Shown here one piece after another: positions 1-8,466 of a DNA stretch of 64,000 nt. The notes beneath the pieces are model-generated. The model searched no databases. It saw nothing but the letters and a program-made list of their open reading frames with translations, and was not told where the DNA came from. Numbering within the stretch: position 1 is the stretch's first letter; each line of letters starts with the position of its first letter. Made by a program: the position numbers and the translations under genes. Source of the DNA: Ga0077555 sp050250755 (GTDB lineage: Bacteria; Pseudomonadota; Alphaproteobacteria; Rhizobiales; Hyphomicrobiaceae); NCBI GenBank assembly GCA_050250755.1, contig JBFWOB010000003.1, forward strand, positions 124,001 to 188,000, given 5' to 3'.

Positions 1-892
1 CGAACGGGCAGCGGGGATGGAAGGCGCAACCTTTGGGGACGTTCGAGGCATCGGCGACTTCACCGGCGAGCGGCGGAGCGACCTCGCGCAAATCGGGATC
101 TGGCTTCGGCACCGCCGCAAGCAGCGCCGCCGTATAAGGATGCCGCGGCTGGCTGAACAGGTCATTGGTCGGTGCCACTTCGACGATGCGCCCGACGTAC
201 ATCACGGCAACGCGGTCACTGACGTGGCGCACCACACCGAGGTCATGTGCCACAAACAGCATGGAAAGCCGCAGGCGATCCTGCAGGTCGAGCAGCAGGT
301 TGACGATTTGCGCCTGCACCGAGACGTCGAGCGCCGAGACCGGCTCGTCGGCGACAATCAACGAGGGATTGAGCGCCAGAGCGCGCGCAATGCCGATACG
401 CTGGCGCTGGCCGCCACTGAAGGCAAACGGAAAGCGCGTGCGCGCAACGGCCGGCAGGCCGACCAGATCCAGCAGCTCCAGCACACGACCCTGTCGCTCG
501 GACGCCGGCACACCGTTGACGAGCATCGGCTCGGCAATGATGTCGCCCACCAGCATGCGCGGATTGAGCGATGCGTATGGATCCTGAAAGATCATCTGGA
601 TGTGACGACGCAGCGGACGCATCTCCCTGCGCGACAGCGGCGCGAGATCGACGGTCTGGCCCTCACCGGTGGCGAAGCGGATGGCACCCGACGTTGGCAG
701 CAAAGCTCGAAGAATGCAGCGCGCGACCGTTGTCTTGCCGCAACCACTTTCGCCGACCAGCCCCAGTGTCTCGCCGCGCTCAAGGCTGAATGTCACCCCG
801 TCTACCGCCCGGATCCGACCGACCTCCTTTTGCAGGAGGCCCGCGCGGATCGGAAAATGCTTGGTCAGATCGTCGACCTCGAGCACGTTCAT
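1..892 (-). CDS. Peptide/nickel-type ABC transporter ATP-binding protein (OppF/DppF-like), partial
   Basis: Cytoplasmic ATPase subunit that would power uptake of peptides or related solutes. The frame runs off the left edge; 297 residues are present, with perhaps 30 C-terminal ones missing. Visible: Walker A GESGCGKT (about residues 47-54), Q-loop FQDPYASLNPR, signature FSGGQRQR, Walker B LIVADEP, H-loop HDLGVV, and the start of the C-terminal oligopeptide/dipeptide domain (HPYTAALL, then a CAFHPRC cysteine motif typical of this family). The ATG overlaps the stop of the upstream ATPase gene as ATGA, so translation is probably coupled. The best ORF on the other strand is an antisense shadow. 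Substrate is not predictable from sequence. Confidence 0.93.
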   Translation of the reverse strand, partial: MNVLEVDDLTKHFPIRAGLLQKEVGRIRAVDGVTFSLERGETLGLVGESGCGKTTVARCILRALLPTSGAIRFATGEGQTVDLAPLSRREMRPLRRHIQMIFQDPYASLNPRMLVGDIIAEPMLVNGVPASERQGRVLELLDLVGLPAVARTRFPFAFSGGQRQRIGIARALALNPSLIVADEPVSALDVSVQAQIVNLLLDLQDRLRLSMLFVAHDLGVVRHVSDRVAVMYVGRIVEVAPTNDLFSQPRHPYTAALLAAVPKPDPDLREVAPPLAGEVADASNVPKGCAFHPRCPF

Positions 893-1893
893 GTTACCGC
901 CTCCGCGTGAAAACAGGCGGCTCCATCGGCCTTGGCAGGAACAGGTGGCGGCACCTCGTGCATACAGCGCTCGCCGATGATCTCCGGGCAGCGCGGATGA
1001 AATGAGCAGCCGCTCGGCCGCCGGCCCGGATGCGGCACCGCACCACCGATCGAGGCAAGCCGCTCGCGCGGCGCGGCACGGATGTTCGGCACGGAGCGCA
1101 ACAGCGCGCGCGTGTAGGGATGACATGGCGATTTGAAAAGGCGATGGACGGAGGCCTTCTCGACCACGCGCCCCAGATACATGACCAGCACATCGTCGGC
1201 CATCTGCGCGATGACCCCCATATCGTGGGTGATGAGCATGAGGGCGATATTGCGCTCTCGTTGCAGGCGACGCAGCAGGGCCAACACCTGCGCCTGGGTC
1301 GTGACATCGAGCGCCGTGGTCGGCTCGTCGGCAATCAGAATGTCGGGGCTGCCCGCCAGCGCCATGGCGATGCCGACGCGTTGGCGCAGACCACCGCTCA
1401 GTTGGAAAGGATAAGCGTTGATGCGCAGTTCCGGCCGCGGAATCCCGACCTCGCCGAGAAGCTTGATCGCCCCGGCCGTCGCCTCTTTCTGGTCGATCCG
1501 TGAGTGCGCGCGGATGGCCTCGATAATCTGGTTGCCCACTGTGTAGTGGTTGCTCAGCGCCGTCATCGGCTCCTGGAAGATGAGCCCGATGCGGCGTCCA
1601 CGCACGCTACGCATAGCGAGGCTATCCGGCGCCAATGCTGTGAGTTCTTGCTCATCCCCGGTATCCGGATCGAGCACGACACGGCCGGCGACCACACGTC
1701 CCGGCCGGTCGATAATGCCAAGGATCGCGCGCGCCGTGACACTCTTCCCGCAGCCGCTCTCACCGACCACGCCCAGCACGCGGCCAGGGCTGAGGTCGAG
1801 GTTGACCCCCTCGAGAGCGCGCACCGTCCCTTGGTCGAGACCGAACTCGACGACGAGATCACGCACCGAGAGCAGAGGTTTCGATTCAGCCAT
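889..1893 (-). CDS. Peptide/nickel-type ABC transporter ATP-binding protein (OppD/DppD-like)
   Basis: Second ATPase of the importer, 334 aa. Walker A GESGCGKS at about residues 44-51, Q-loop FQEPMTALSN near 107, signature LSGGLRQR near 165-172 (family consensus is usually LSGGMRQR), Walker B ILIADE near 185-190, and a C-terminal family domain (HPYTRALL, CSFHPRC). The start at 1893 is chosen because ATGGCTGA there overlaps the upstream permease stop by 8 bases. A start 33 bases earlier is open but would lie inside the permease gene. Heterodimerises with the next ATPase in known Opp/Dpp systems; it lies between the permeases and the second ATPase in one leftward operon. Confidence 0.93.
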   Translation of the reverse strand: MAESKPLLSVRDLVVEFGLDQGTVRALEGVNLDLSPGRVLGVVGESGCGKSVTARAILGIIDRPGRVVAGRVVLDPDTGDEQELTALAPDSLAMRSVRGRRIGLIFQEPMTALSNHYTVGNQIIEAIRAHSRIDQKEATAGAIKLLGEVGIPRPELRINAYPFQLSGGLRQRVGIAMALAGSPDILIADEPTTALDVTTQAQVLALLRRLQRERNIALMLITHDMGVIAQMADDVLVMYLGRVVEKASVHRLFKSPCHPYTRALLRSVPNIRAAPRERLASIGGAVPHPGRRPSGCSFHPRCPEIIGERCMHEVPPPVPAKADGAACFHAEAVT

Positions 1894-3001
1894 AAGGGTC
1901 CGCCGCATCGCGTAAGCCGTCGCCAAGGAAATTGAAGGCCAGGATCACAAGGATCACTGGCACGGCCGCGATCAGCAGCCACGGAGCGGTCGCCAGCACC
2001 TGAACATTCTGCGCGTCCTGCAGGAGAATGCCCCAGCTAATGGCCGGAGCACGCAGGCCCAGTCCGAGAAAACTGAGCGATGTTTCGCTGATGATCATGG
2101 CCGGCAGCGCGAGACTCGTCGCAGCGATCACGTGGCTCGCGAACGACGGCAGCATGTGGCGGAAGACGATGCGAAGCTGGCTCGCCCCGGCAAGCTCGGC
2201 CGCGATGACGAAGTCCTCCTCGCGCAATGCAAGGAAACGGCCACGCACGACGCGCGCCAGCTCCGTCCAGCCGAACAGCGAGATGATCAGCGTGATGGCA
2301 AAATAGACTTGGATCACGCTCCACGTATTAGGCAGCGCGGCAGCCAGTCCCATCCACAGAGGTATCGTCGGAATCGAGCGCACCATTTCAATGACGCGTT
2401 GGATCGCCGTGTCGACAAATCCTCCATAAAGTCCTGAGATGCCGCCGAGCAGCACACCCAAAAGCAGGCTGACCATCACACCCGCAAGCCCGATCGTAAG
2501 CGAGATGCGCGTGGCAACGACGAGGCGCGAATAAAGATCGCGGCCGAGCTGGTCGGTTCCGAGCAGAAAAATGCCATCGACCGCCTGCCCACCTTCGACG
2601 CCGAGGATGTGGACGTTGGTCGGAATGAGACCGAGGAAATGATAATCGTAGCCCCGCGCGAAGAAGCGCACGGGAAGCTTGCGTGTTGGATCGGGCGTAT
2701 AGGCGAGCTTGAACGTGCGCGGGTTCCGCTTGCCTTGGAGCCCGAAGATGTGGGGGCTCAGCCGTCCATCATCGAACAGGTGGATGCTTTGTGGTGGGAT
2801 GAAGCTGCGCCGGGCGTCCGTCGCGTGCGGATCGTTGATCGCGAGAAAGTCAGCAAGCAGCGCGACCAGATAGAAAAAGGCAACGATGAACAAGCTGACG
2901 AGCGCCAGCTTGTGCCGCTTGAAACGCCACCATGTGAGTTGCAGTTGTGTCGCCTCGGCAAAACGGTCCTCGGCGCCGGCGCTGTGCAGGGGCGATGTCA
3001 T
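1886..3001 (-). CDS. ABC transporter permease (OppC/DppC-like)
   Basis: Inner-membrane permease, 371 aa. There is a cytoplasmic N-terminus, one early membrane helix (about residues 25-50), a long periplasmic segment (about 50-160), then the BPD_transp_1 core with five hydrophobic helices. The EAA-type loop reads ELAGASQLRIVFRHMLP. The N-terminal extension of about 110 residues before the core is longer than in typical DppC (about 300 aa), because of the periplasmic insertion containing RFFARGYDYHFLG. Such insertions are known in a subset of oligopeptide permeases. The ATG at 3001 forms an ATGA overlap with the OppB-like stop. Confidence 0.92.
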   Translation of the reverse strand: MTSPLHSAGAEDRFAEATQLQLTWWRFKRHKLALVSLFIVAFFYLVALLADFLAINDPHATDARRSFIPPQSIHLFDDGRLSPHIFGLQGKRNPRTFKLAYTPDPTRKLPVRFFARGYDYHFLGLIPTNVHILGVEGGQAVDGIFLLGTDQLGRDLYSRLVVATRISLTIGLAGVMVSLLLGVLLGGISGLYGGFVDTAIQRVIEMVRSIPTIPLWMGLAAALPNTWSVIQVYFAITLIISLFGWTELARVVRGRFLALREEDFVIAAELAGASQLRIVFRHMLPSFASHVIAATSLALPAMIISETSLSFLGLGLRAPAISWGILLQDAQNVQVLATAPWLLIAAVPVILVILAFNFLGDGLRDAADPYG

Positions 3002-3990
3002 AAGCGCCCCTGCAGCCGGATGCGCGGCTCGATCCACATGAGCAGAAGGTCGGAGATGAAGGTGCCGACCACGGTCATGATGCCAAGCAGGAGCACGATA
3101 CTCCCGGCCAGAAACATGTCCTGGGCCACCAGAGCTTGCAGCAGCAGCGGACCAACCGTCGGCAGCCCGAGGACGAGCGAGACGATAATGCTGCCCGAGA
3201 CGAGATAAGGAAACAGATAGGCGATGGCACTCGCGAACGGATTGAGCGCCGCTCGAACCGGATACTTCAGCAAAAGTCGCCGCTCGCTGATGCCCTTGGC
3301 GCGAGCGGTGACGACATAGGGTTTGCGTAGCTCATCAAGCAAATTGGCGCGCATGATCCGAATGAGCTGAGCCGTGCCAGCCAACGCCAAAATGCAGGCC
3401 GGGAGCGGCACGTGCTTCATCAAATCCCAGAGCTTCGCCCAGCTCCAAGGCGCCTCGGCGTACTCGGCAGAGAAAAGCCCCCCGATCGCCAATCCGAAAT
3501 AGCGAAAGCCGGCATACATCAGGATCAGCGCCAGCAGAAAATTCGGGATGGCGAGTCCAATGAAACCAACCGTCGTCGCGACGTAGTCGCCAATCGAATA
3601 TTGCCGCACCGCCGAATATATACCAATTGGTAATGCAATCATCCAGGTGAGAAACAAAGCCGCGAACGACACCACCATGGTCAGCCATAGGCGATCACCG
3701 ATCACCTCCGTCACCGGCCGGCTCCACATCATGGAGATGCCGAAATCGCCTTGGACGACGCGGCTGATCCATAAGCCGTACTGAACGAAGACCGAGCGGT
3801 CGAGGCCGTACTCATGGCGTAACGCCTGCGCTTGCTCGGCTGTTACCGTACTGCCGCTCGCCGCGAGATTGGCGATGTAAGCGTCGACGAAATCACCGGG
3901 CGGAAGCCGGATGATGATGAACGTCAGGATCGAGATCATCACGCAGGTGATCGCAGCCAGGATCAACCTGCGCATGATGAATATCAACAT
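2998..3990 (-). CDS. ABC transporter permease (OppB/DppB-like)
   Basis: First gene of the visible leftward operon, 330 aa. N-terminal helix MLIFIMRRLILAAIT, then the conserved LPPGDF segment and six predicted helices; the EAA loop is seen as TARAKGISERRLLLKYPVR. The start at 3990 is preferred over an upstream GTG because a GGAGGG ribosome site sits six bases before it. No family-5 binding-protein gene lies upstream, although importers of this class normally need one. Confidence 0.92.
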   Translation of the reverse strand: MLIFIMRRLILAAITCVMISILTFIIIRLPPGDFVDAYIANLAASGSTVTAEQAQALRHEYGLDRSVFVQYGLWISRVVQGDFGISMMWSRPVTEVIGDRLWLTMVVSFAALFLTWMIALPIGIYSAVRQYSIGDYVATTVGFIGLAIPNFLLALILMYAGFRYFGLAIGGLFSAEYAEAPWSWAKLWDLMKHVPLPACILALAGTAQLIRIMRANLLDELRKPYVVTARAKGISERRLLLKYPVRAALNPFASAIAYLFPYLVSGSIIVSLVLGLPTVGPLLLQALVAQDMFLAGSIVLLLGIMTVVGTFISDLLLMWIEPRIRLQGRL

Positions 3991-4460
3991 ACACCGCCCT
4001 CCGTGCACAGCACGGCGCGGTAGCCCTCGCCGGGCATGGCGTCTTCCTTCCCATCGAGACCACCCTGGCTCGCATCGCTCCGATCGGCCTACACGTTGCA
4101 GGCGTTACAGCGCAGATATCGTTCCTGGACGATCTGTGATCGCTTCTGTGGCGATCCTGATTTCTTGGAAGCCTAGCGTCGCCGAAAGCGAGCGGCAACC
4201 GGATAGAGCAGAGGTGCACCAGAAAGCGCGTCGTTCGGTTTTCGTAGGATGCGATTTGTCCAGTGATCCGTAGTCTTCCGAACACGAGCGGGATGTGCGA
4301 AGCCCACCGCCTTTCAAGCCGAACACGCTCCGAAGTTTGCAAATCGCCGAAGACATTGCGCCTCCGAGCGATCCTACAACCGTGCGTGATCTCCTGGAAT
4401 CACACGGCTCGCGGTGTTCAGCCGTTGACCGAAGAGGCGATCTCGCTGTCGTTGCAGGCT
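3991..4460. other. Intergenic region, 470 bp, no gene recognised
   Basis: Lies between the thioesterase stop and the start of the ABC permease operon, both leftward. Short open frames on both strands do not resemble any family I know and lack ribosome sites. It probably holds the promoter of the ABC operon; I could not pick out a convincing -35/-10 pair. Confidence 0.5.
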
Positions 4461-4967
4461 TCATAAGGTCGGGAAAACGAGGCAGGTTGTTGTGCCGTGC
4501 GCAAGCAATCGCCCTTTGCTATCCGTGACGGTGCCTTCCGCGGTGCCGATGCGACGTCCACAATTGAGCACTTTGCCTTCGGCCCTGATCAGGCCCGTCT
4601 CCGGCGTGATCGCACGGATCAGCGTAATCTTGAACTCGAGCGTCGTACTGCCGACACCCTTCTCCAAGGTGGATTGGATAGCCAGCCCCATGCAGCTATC
4701 GAGCAGCGTGGCGGTGAAGCCGCCATGCACGGTACCGGCCGGATTAAGGAGCGCGGAAGTGGGGACGGCAGTGACGACGACGCGTCCCTTCTCCGCCTCG
4801 GTCACATCATAAGCCAACGTCTGAGCGATCATGTTGAGCGGTAGCGTTCCGTCTGCGAGACCTTGAACAAACTCAAGGCCAGTCATCTCCTTCCGCCTGC
4901 CAGGACTGACGGTCCCATAACTCCTACCTGCGATACGATCCGCCATTGACCGGTTCTCCGTGCTCAT
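4461..4967 (-). CDS. PaaI-like hotdog-fold thioesterase
   Basis: 168 aa, one hotdog domain. Family members hydrolyse acyl- or aryl-CoA thioesters in the cytoplasm. Diagnostic is the NPAGTVHGGFTATLLDSCMG segment (HGG motif about residues 88-90, catalytic acidic residue in LLDS). The following sequence VGSTTLEFKITLIRAI matches the T-x-x-F/L strand of PaaI/YbgC-like enzymes. The ATG at 4967 gives a normal family length; the frame is open 33 codons further up but that part is low-complexity. It stands alone between the ABC operon and an ArsR-type regulator, so the substrate is unknown. Confidence 0.85.
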   Translation of the reverse strand: MSTENRSMADRIAGRSYGTVSPGRRKEMTGLEFVQGLADGTLPLNMIAQTLAYDVTEAEKGRVVVTAVPTSALLNPAGTVHGGFTATLLDSCMGLAIQSTLEKGVGSTTLEFKITLIRAITPETGLIRAEGKVLNCGRRIGTAEGTVTDSKGRLLAHGTTTCLVFPTL

Positions 4968-5135
4968 GATTGTTCGATTCTGAAAATGCCCGCCCTGCGG
5001 CTGCGCGATTTGCCGCCGATTGACCGCCGCGGTCCGCGTACCCTTCCAGGCCGGGCAGAAGGCCATCGTCTCAGGTTGGCATCGGGTCCGAAAGTGGCTG
5101 CTGGCAACGCGGAGCCTAAGATGTCTCGGAAGTAT

Positions 5136-5849
5136 TTATGGTGCGAGTTGTGCGCCAAACTTTTCTCGGAAGACACGCTCCCCTTTAGGCGTAATGACGA
5201 CGGCGCGAGATTGATCCGAACGCCGCGTCCAGCCGTTCTCCATGCTGTGCGCGCACAGTACAGCACCGAGCGATCCTGCGAGGTGCGGCCGCCGCTCGCT
5301 CCAATCAAGACAGGGGCGACAGAGAACGCGACCTGATCGCGTCGTGCGGCGCGCCAGTATCGGTTCCATGTCGATCCCGAGTTCATTCAAAAACGCAATG
5401 CCGGGCTGGGTCAGGATGCCCGCGTCGCTCGTCAGTTCGACCCGTCCGTGTTCGACCATGGCATCGGCCAGCGCAACACCCAGCCGTCCGGCGAAATGAT
5501 CGTAGCAAGTTCTCGCCTTCCGCAGCGCGGCGTCGCGCGGCCCTACGACCAGCCGCTTGTGATCGGGCGAAATGTCGGCCGCCACTTGCATGATGCTTTC
5601 CATCATATGCGCGACGGAGAGCGTCGCGAGGCGGTGGTAGCGGTGGCGACCTTGCTTCTCGACGACGAGCAGACCGAGCGCGGTCATGCGAGACAAATGA
5701 CTGCTGGCGGATTGCGGGGTAATTCCCGCCGCGCGTGCCAATTCATTCGCCGTCAGTGCGCGGCCGTCCATCAGGGCGTGCAGCATGCTTGCGCGCGCCG
5801 GATCGCCAGTGGCTGTGGCGACCTCGGAAAATAGGGATTGATTCGCCAT
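5136..5849 (-). CDS. ArsR-family winged-helix transcriptional regulator with C-terminal extension
   Basis: 237 aa. An N-terminal winged helix spans about residues 10-85: TGDPARASMLHAL, recognition helix in ITPQSASSHLSRM, wing KQGRHRYHRL. A C-terminal half of about 140 residues follows, as in larger ArsR-like regulators annotated near CoA or aromatic degradation genes. Cysteines occur in CRPCLDW but no classical metal-site motif (CxC in helix 3) is seen, so a metal sensor is not implied. The ATG at 5849 has GGAG nine bases upstream; a TTG 11 codons earlier is possible. It may control the thioesterase downstream or the Bug protein upstream (inference). Confidence 0.85.
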   Translation of the reverse strand: MANQSLFSEVATATGDPARASMLHALMDGRALTANELARAAGITPQSASSHLSRMTALGLLVVEKQGRHRYHRLATLSVAHMMESIMQVAADISPDHKRLVVGPRDAALRKARTCYDHFAGRLGVALADAMVEHGRVELTSDAGILTQPGIAFLNELGIDMEPILARRTTRSGRVLCRPCLDWSERRPHLAGSLGAVLCAHSMENGWTRRSDQSRAVVITPKGERVFREKFGAQLAP

Positions 5850-6071
5850 GCTCTCGATCTCCGCTCTCGGAATGCTCGCCAATCGTAGCGGATTGCGCGT
5901 GCCGATGCTTCGGCCATCTCCGAAGCGTCTCGTTCTCCGATTCTAACTTGCGCGCCTCTCCGGCGAACCGGCACGCGCAAGTTACACAGGCTAAGAAGCC
6001 ATTTGATGGACCGAACCATCCCGCAATTCCGTCGATGCCGCATGGCCGCTTCGGTCCAAAACAAACCTGCC

Positions 6072-7031
6072 CTACTCGAGCTTCAGGTTCATAGCCTTCA
6101 CCAGTTTGCCGTAGTACTCAAAGTCTGCCTTCAGGAGCGTACCGAACTGCTCCGGCGAGCCCGTCACCGGACGCAGCGCAAGATTGAGGAAAAACGGCTT
6201 CAGCTCCGGCAAGGCCGCGATCTTCTGTATCTCTTCGTTGAGCTTCTTGATGATCGCGGGCGACGTGCCCGTGGGCGCAAGCAAACCGTACCAGCCTACG
6301 ATCTTGATGTCCGGATAGACCTCGGAGATCAAAGGGACGTCCGGAAAATCCGGGTGGCGTTCGCGATCGGCGATGGCAAGTAGCCGGCCCTTGCCGGATT
6401 TTACATGCGGTAGTCCATTCGGCTCGGAATGGATTTGCGTCACACCGGCCAGAAAATCGTTGAGCGCATCTGCGCCACCGCGATAAGGCACATGCAGATT
6501 GTCAATACCGGCCTGCCTTTTCAGCGATTCACAAATCAGGTGAGTAAATGTACCAAGCCCTGCGGATCCGCAGTTCAGCTTGCCTGGATTGGCTTGAGAA
6601 TAGGTCTTGAGTTCCTGGATCGTCTTCACCGGAACGGACGGATGCACCATGATTGGCAGCATGTAGTCAGTGAAGCGGGCCACCGGGGTAAAGTCCTTGA
6701 ACACGTCCCAGTTGAGCTTCCGCGCATGCGGCACCACGGTCATAACGGGCGAGCCCGTGGCGAGAAACGTGTAACCGTCAGGTTTTGCTCGTGCAACAGC
6801 CTCCGCGCCGATGGTGCCTGACGCGCCGGCCCGATTCTCGACGACGAATTGCTGATTGAACACGCGTCCCAGCCGGTCAGCGAATGGGCGCGTTGCATTG
6901 TCCGTACCGCCCCCCGGAGCGAAGCCGACGACGATGTGCACCGGCTTCGTCGGCCAGTTTTCTTCCGCCATCACAGGAAACGAAGCTGCCAACCAGGCCG
7001 TGGCAGCGAGCAAGAGATATCCGATTTTCAT
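6072..7031 (-). CDS. Bug-family tripartite tricarboxylate transporter substrate-binding protein
   Basis: 319 aa periplasmic solute-binding protein (Bug/TctC family). Signal peptide about residues 1-23 ending VMAEE. Then the family hallmark WPTKPVHIVVGFAPGGGTDN, with the binding loop APGGG. Further family marks are AGASGTIGAEAVARAKPDGYT and the central VPYRGGADALNDFLAG segment. The ATG at 7031 is preceded by GGAGG nine bases away. No TctA/TctB membrane genes are nearby; orphan Bug genes are very common in proteobacteria. The ligand is probably a small carboxylate, not determinable here. Confidence 0.92.
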   Translation of the reverse strand: MKIGYLLLAATAWLAASFPVMAEENWPTKPVHIVVGFAPGGGTDNATRPFADRLGRVFNQQFVVENRAGASGTIGAEAVARAKPDGYTFLATGSPVMTVVPHARKLNWDVFKDFTPVARFTDYMLPIMVHPSVPVKTIQELKTYSQANPGKLNCGSAGLGTFTHLICESLKRQAGIDNLHVPYRGGADALNDFLAGVTQIHSEPNGLPHVKSGKGRLLAIADRERHPDFPDVPLISEVYPDIKIVGWYGLLAPTGTSPAIIKKLNEEIQKIAALPELKPFFLNLALRPVTGSPEQFGTLLKADFEYYGKLVKAMNLKLE

Positions 7032-7466
7032 ATATGTTTCCTCCATATCGCGGCAGTTTCACTGCCGGACATGGAGTGAGTATCACGCAAGGATCTGCGC
7101 CTCGCCAGCTTCTCCTTGAGCCTCTGACGCATCGCGATCATCGCAACCGCAACTATCATCTAGCAAAGTTGCAACCAGCGGGCCGCTTAGAGAGGACGAT
7201 AAAGCTGCCGCTCGAGGCGAGATTGGTTGCGAGCATTCCGTGCGGCCGCGAGTGATTTCTTCGCGACGGATGACAAACCAGGAAAAAACGGCGTAGCGTT
7301 CTGCCTGCTGGCAACGAATGCAGCGTAACGCACACGCTCTGCTTCGACACCAGAGCATCACGCCGGTCTGACGACTTCGTCGGTGGGCCGCGCTGCCTGA
7401 GCTGGGAACGATCTGATTTGCGTCCGTCGCCTATGGTCGCCGGCGCCACATCCACGGGGAAGCGAC
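7032..7466. other. Divergent intergenic region between Bug protein and epimerase
   Basis: 435 bp between two divergently read genes, so it should contain both promoters. The ribosome sites GGAGG (for the leftward gene) and GGGGAAG (for the rightward gene) are visible at its ends. Open frames inside are short and unrecognised. Confidence 0.5.
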
Positions 7467-8405
7467 ATGACAGTGCTGGTGATCGGCGGGGCGGGCTTCA
7501 TCGGTCGGCGCATGATCCCGATCCTGGTCGGGGCGGGCCAGAGCGTCACGTGCATGGACATCGACGTTGCCGGTGCGACGGCAGCGTTCGCGTCACTTGG
7601 TGAGAAGGTGAAGGTGGTGCGGGGCGACGTCACCCAGTTCGATGACGTCATCGGCGCCGTGCAGGAGGCGAAGGCCGAGAAGCTGGTGAACCTTTCCTAC
7701 TTCATCGGCGACCTCGCCCCGCATGTCGCGTTCAAGCTTGACATTCAGGGCATGGACAACTGCTTCGAGGCGGCCCGTCGCATGGGCGTGAAGCATACTG
7801 TGTTCGCGAGTTCGGTCGCGGTCAGTGGCCAGCAGGCGAAATTCGGCGAGCGGCTCGTCAACGAGGGCGACGAGCGGCATGGCGACACGCAGTACGCTGT
7901 CAACAAGATCATCAACGAGTGGCAGGCGCACGACTACCGCCGTGCCTGGGGTATGACCATTACCTGCATCCGGCCGGCAAACGTGACTGGCCCCGACAAG
8001 AGGTTCGGTTCAATCGATCACGTCAACTGCATGTGCCAGCCAGCGCGCGGCAATTCCGTGGAATTCCCCCACGCCGACGCTATGCGCTGCATCATCCATG
8101 TCGAGGATATGGCCGAGGCGTTCACACGCGTGACGCTGTCCGATAAGCCGAAACACACGACCTACAATTCGGGCGGCTATCCGGTGAGCATGGGCGAGCT
8201 TGCGGCGATCGTGAAAGAGTTCCTGCCCCAGGCCGACATCCGTTTCAAGGAGAAGGCGGGCGGGCGGGCCATCTCAGGGAACTTCATGATCGACAATCGG
8301 CGACTCGTCGAGGAATTCGGCCTGCAGATGAAGCCGCTGCGCCAACGCGTGAAGGAAGTCATCAACGACATCCGTCATGGCGAAGGTCTGCCGCCGATCA
8401 CGTAG
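7467..8405 (+). CDS. NAD-dependent epimerase/dehydratase family protein
   Basis: 312 aa extended short-chain dehydrogenase. The nucleotide site GGAGFIG is at residues 7-13. An acidic residue ends strand 2 (CMDIDVAG), suggesting NAD. The catalytic YxxxK is YAVNK near residue 143, after a Ser-rich strand VFASSVAVS. Members act on nucleotide sugars or on unrelated carbonyl substrates; the C-terminal half gives no specific clue. It stands alone, convergent with the next gene. Confidence 0.9.
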   Translation: MTVLVIGGAGFIGRRMIPILVGAGQSVTCMDIDVAGATAAFASLGEKVKVVRGDVTQFDDVIGAVQEAKAEKLVNLSYFIGDLAPHVAFKLDIQGMDNCFEAARRMGVKHTVFASSVAVSGQQAKFGERLVNEGDERHGDTQYAVNKIINEWQAHDYRRAWGMTITCIRPANVTGPDKRFGSIDHVNCMCQPARGNSVEFPHADAMRCIIHVEDMAEAFTRVTLSDKPKHTTYNSGGYPVSMGELAAIVKEFLPQADIRFKEKAGGRAISGNFMIDNRRLVEEFGLQMKPLRQRVKEVINDIRHGEGLPPIT

Positions 8406-8406
8406 C

Positions 8407-8452
8407 GCGGCGTCGGGGATATATCGGCCGCCTGCCGTTATCCCGACGTCGC
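8407..8452. terminator. Hairpin between convergent genes
   Basis: Arms 8407-8421 and 8439-8452 pair over about 14 positions with one mismatch and a bulge (GCGGCGTCGGGG against CCCGACGTCGC). It lies immediately after the epimerase stop and before the stop of the leftward gene, so it could end transcription from both sides. A clear T-run is lacking apart from ATAAAAT to its right. Confidence 0.55.
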
Positions 8453-8466
8453 GATAAAATGACAGC

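Noticed and set aside
17..910. 297-codon rightward frame at the left edge
   Set aside because: Antisense to the ABC ATPase gene; the leftward frame has all Walker and signature motifs, the rightward one has none.
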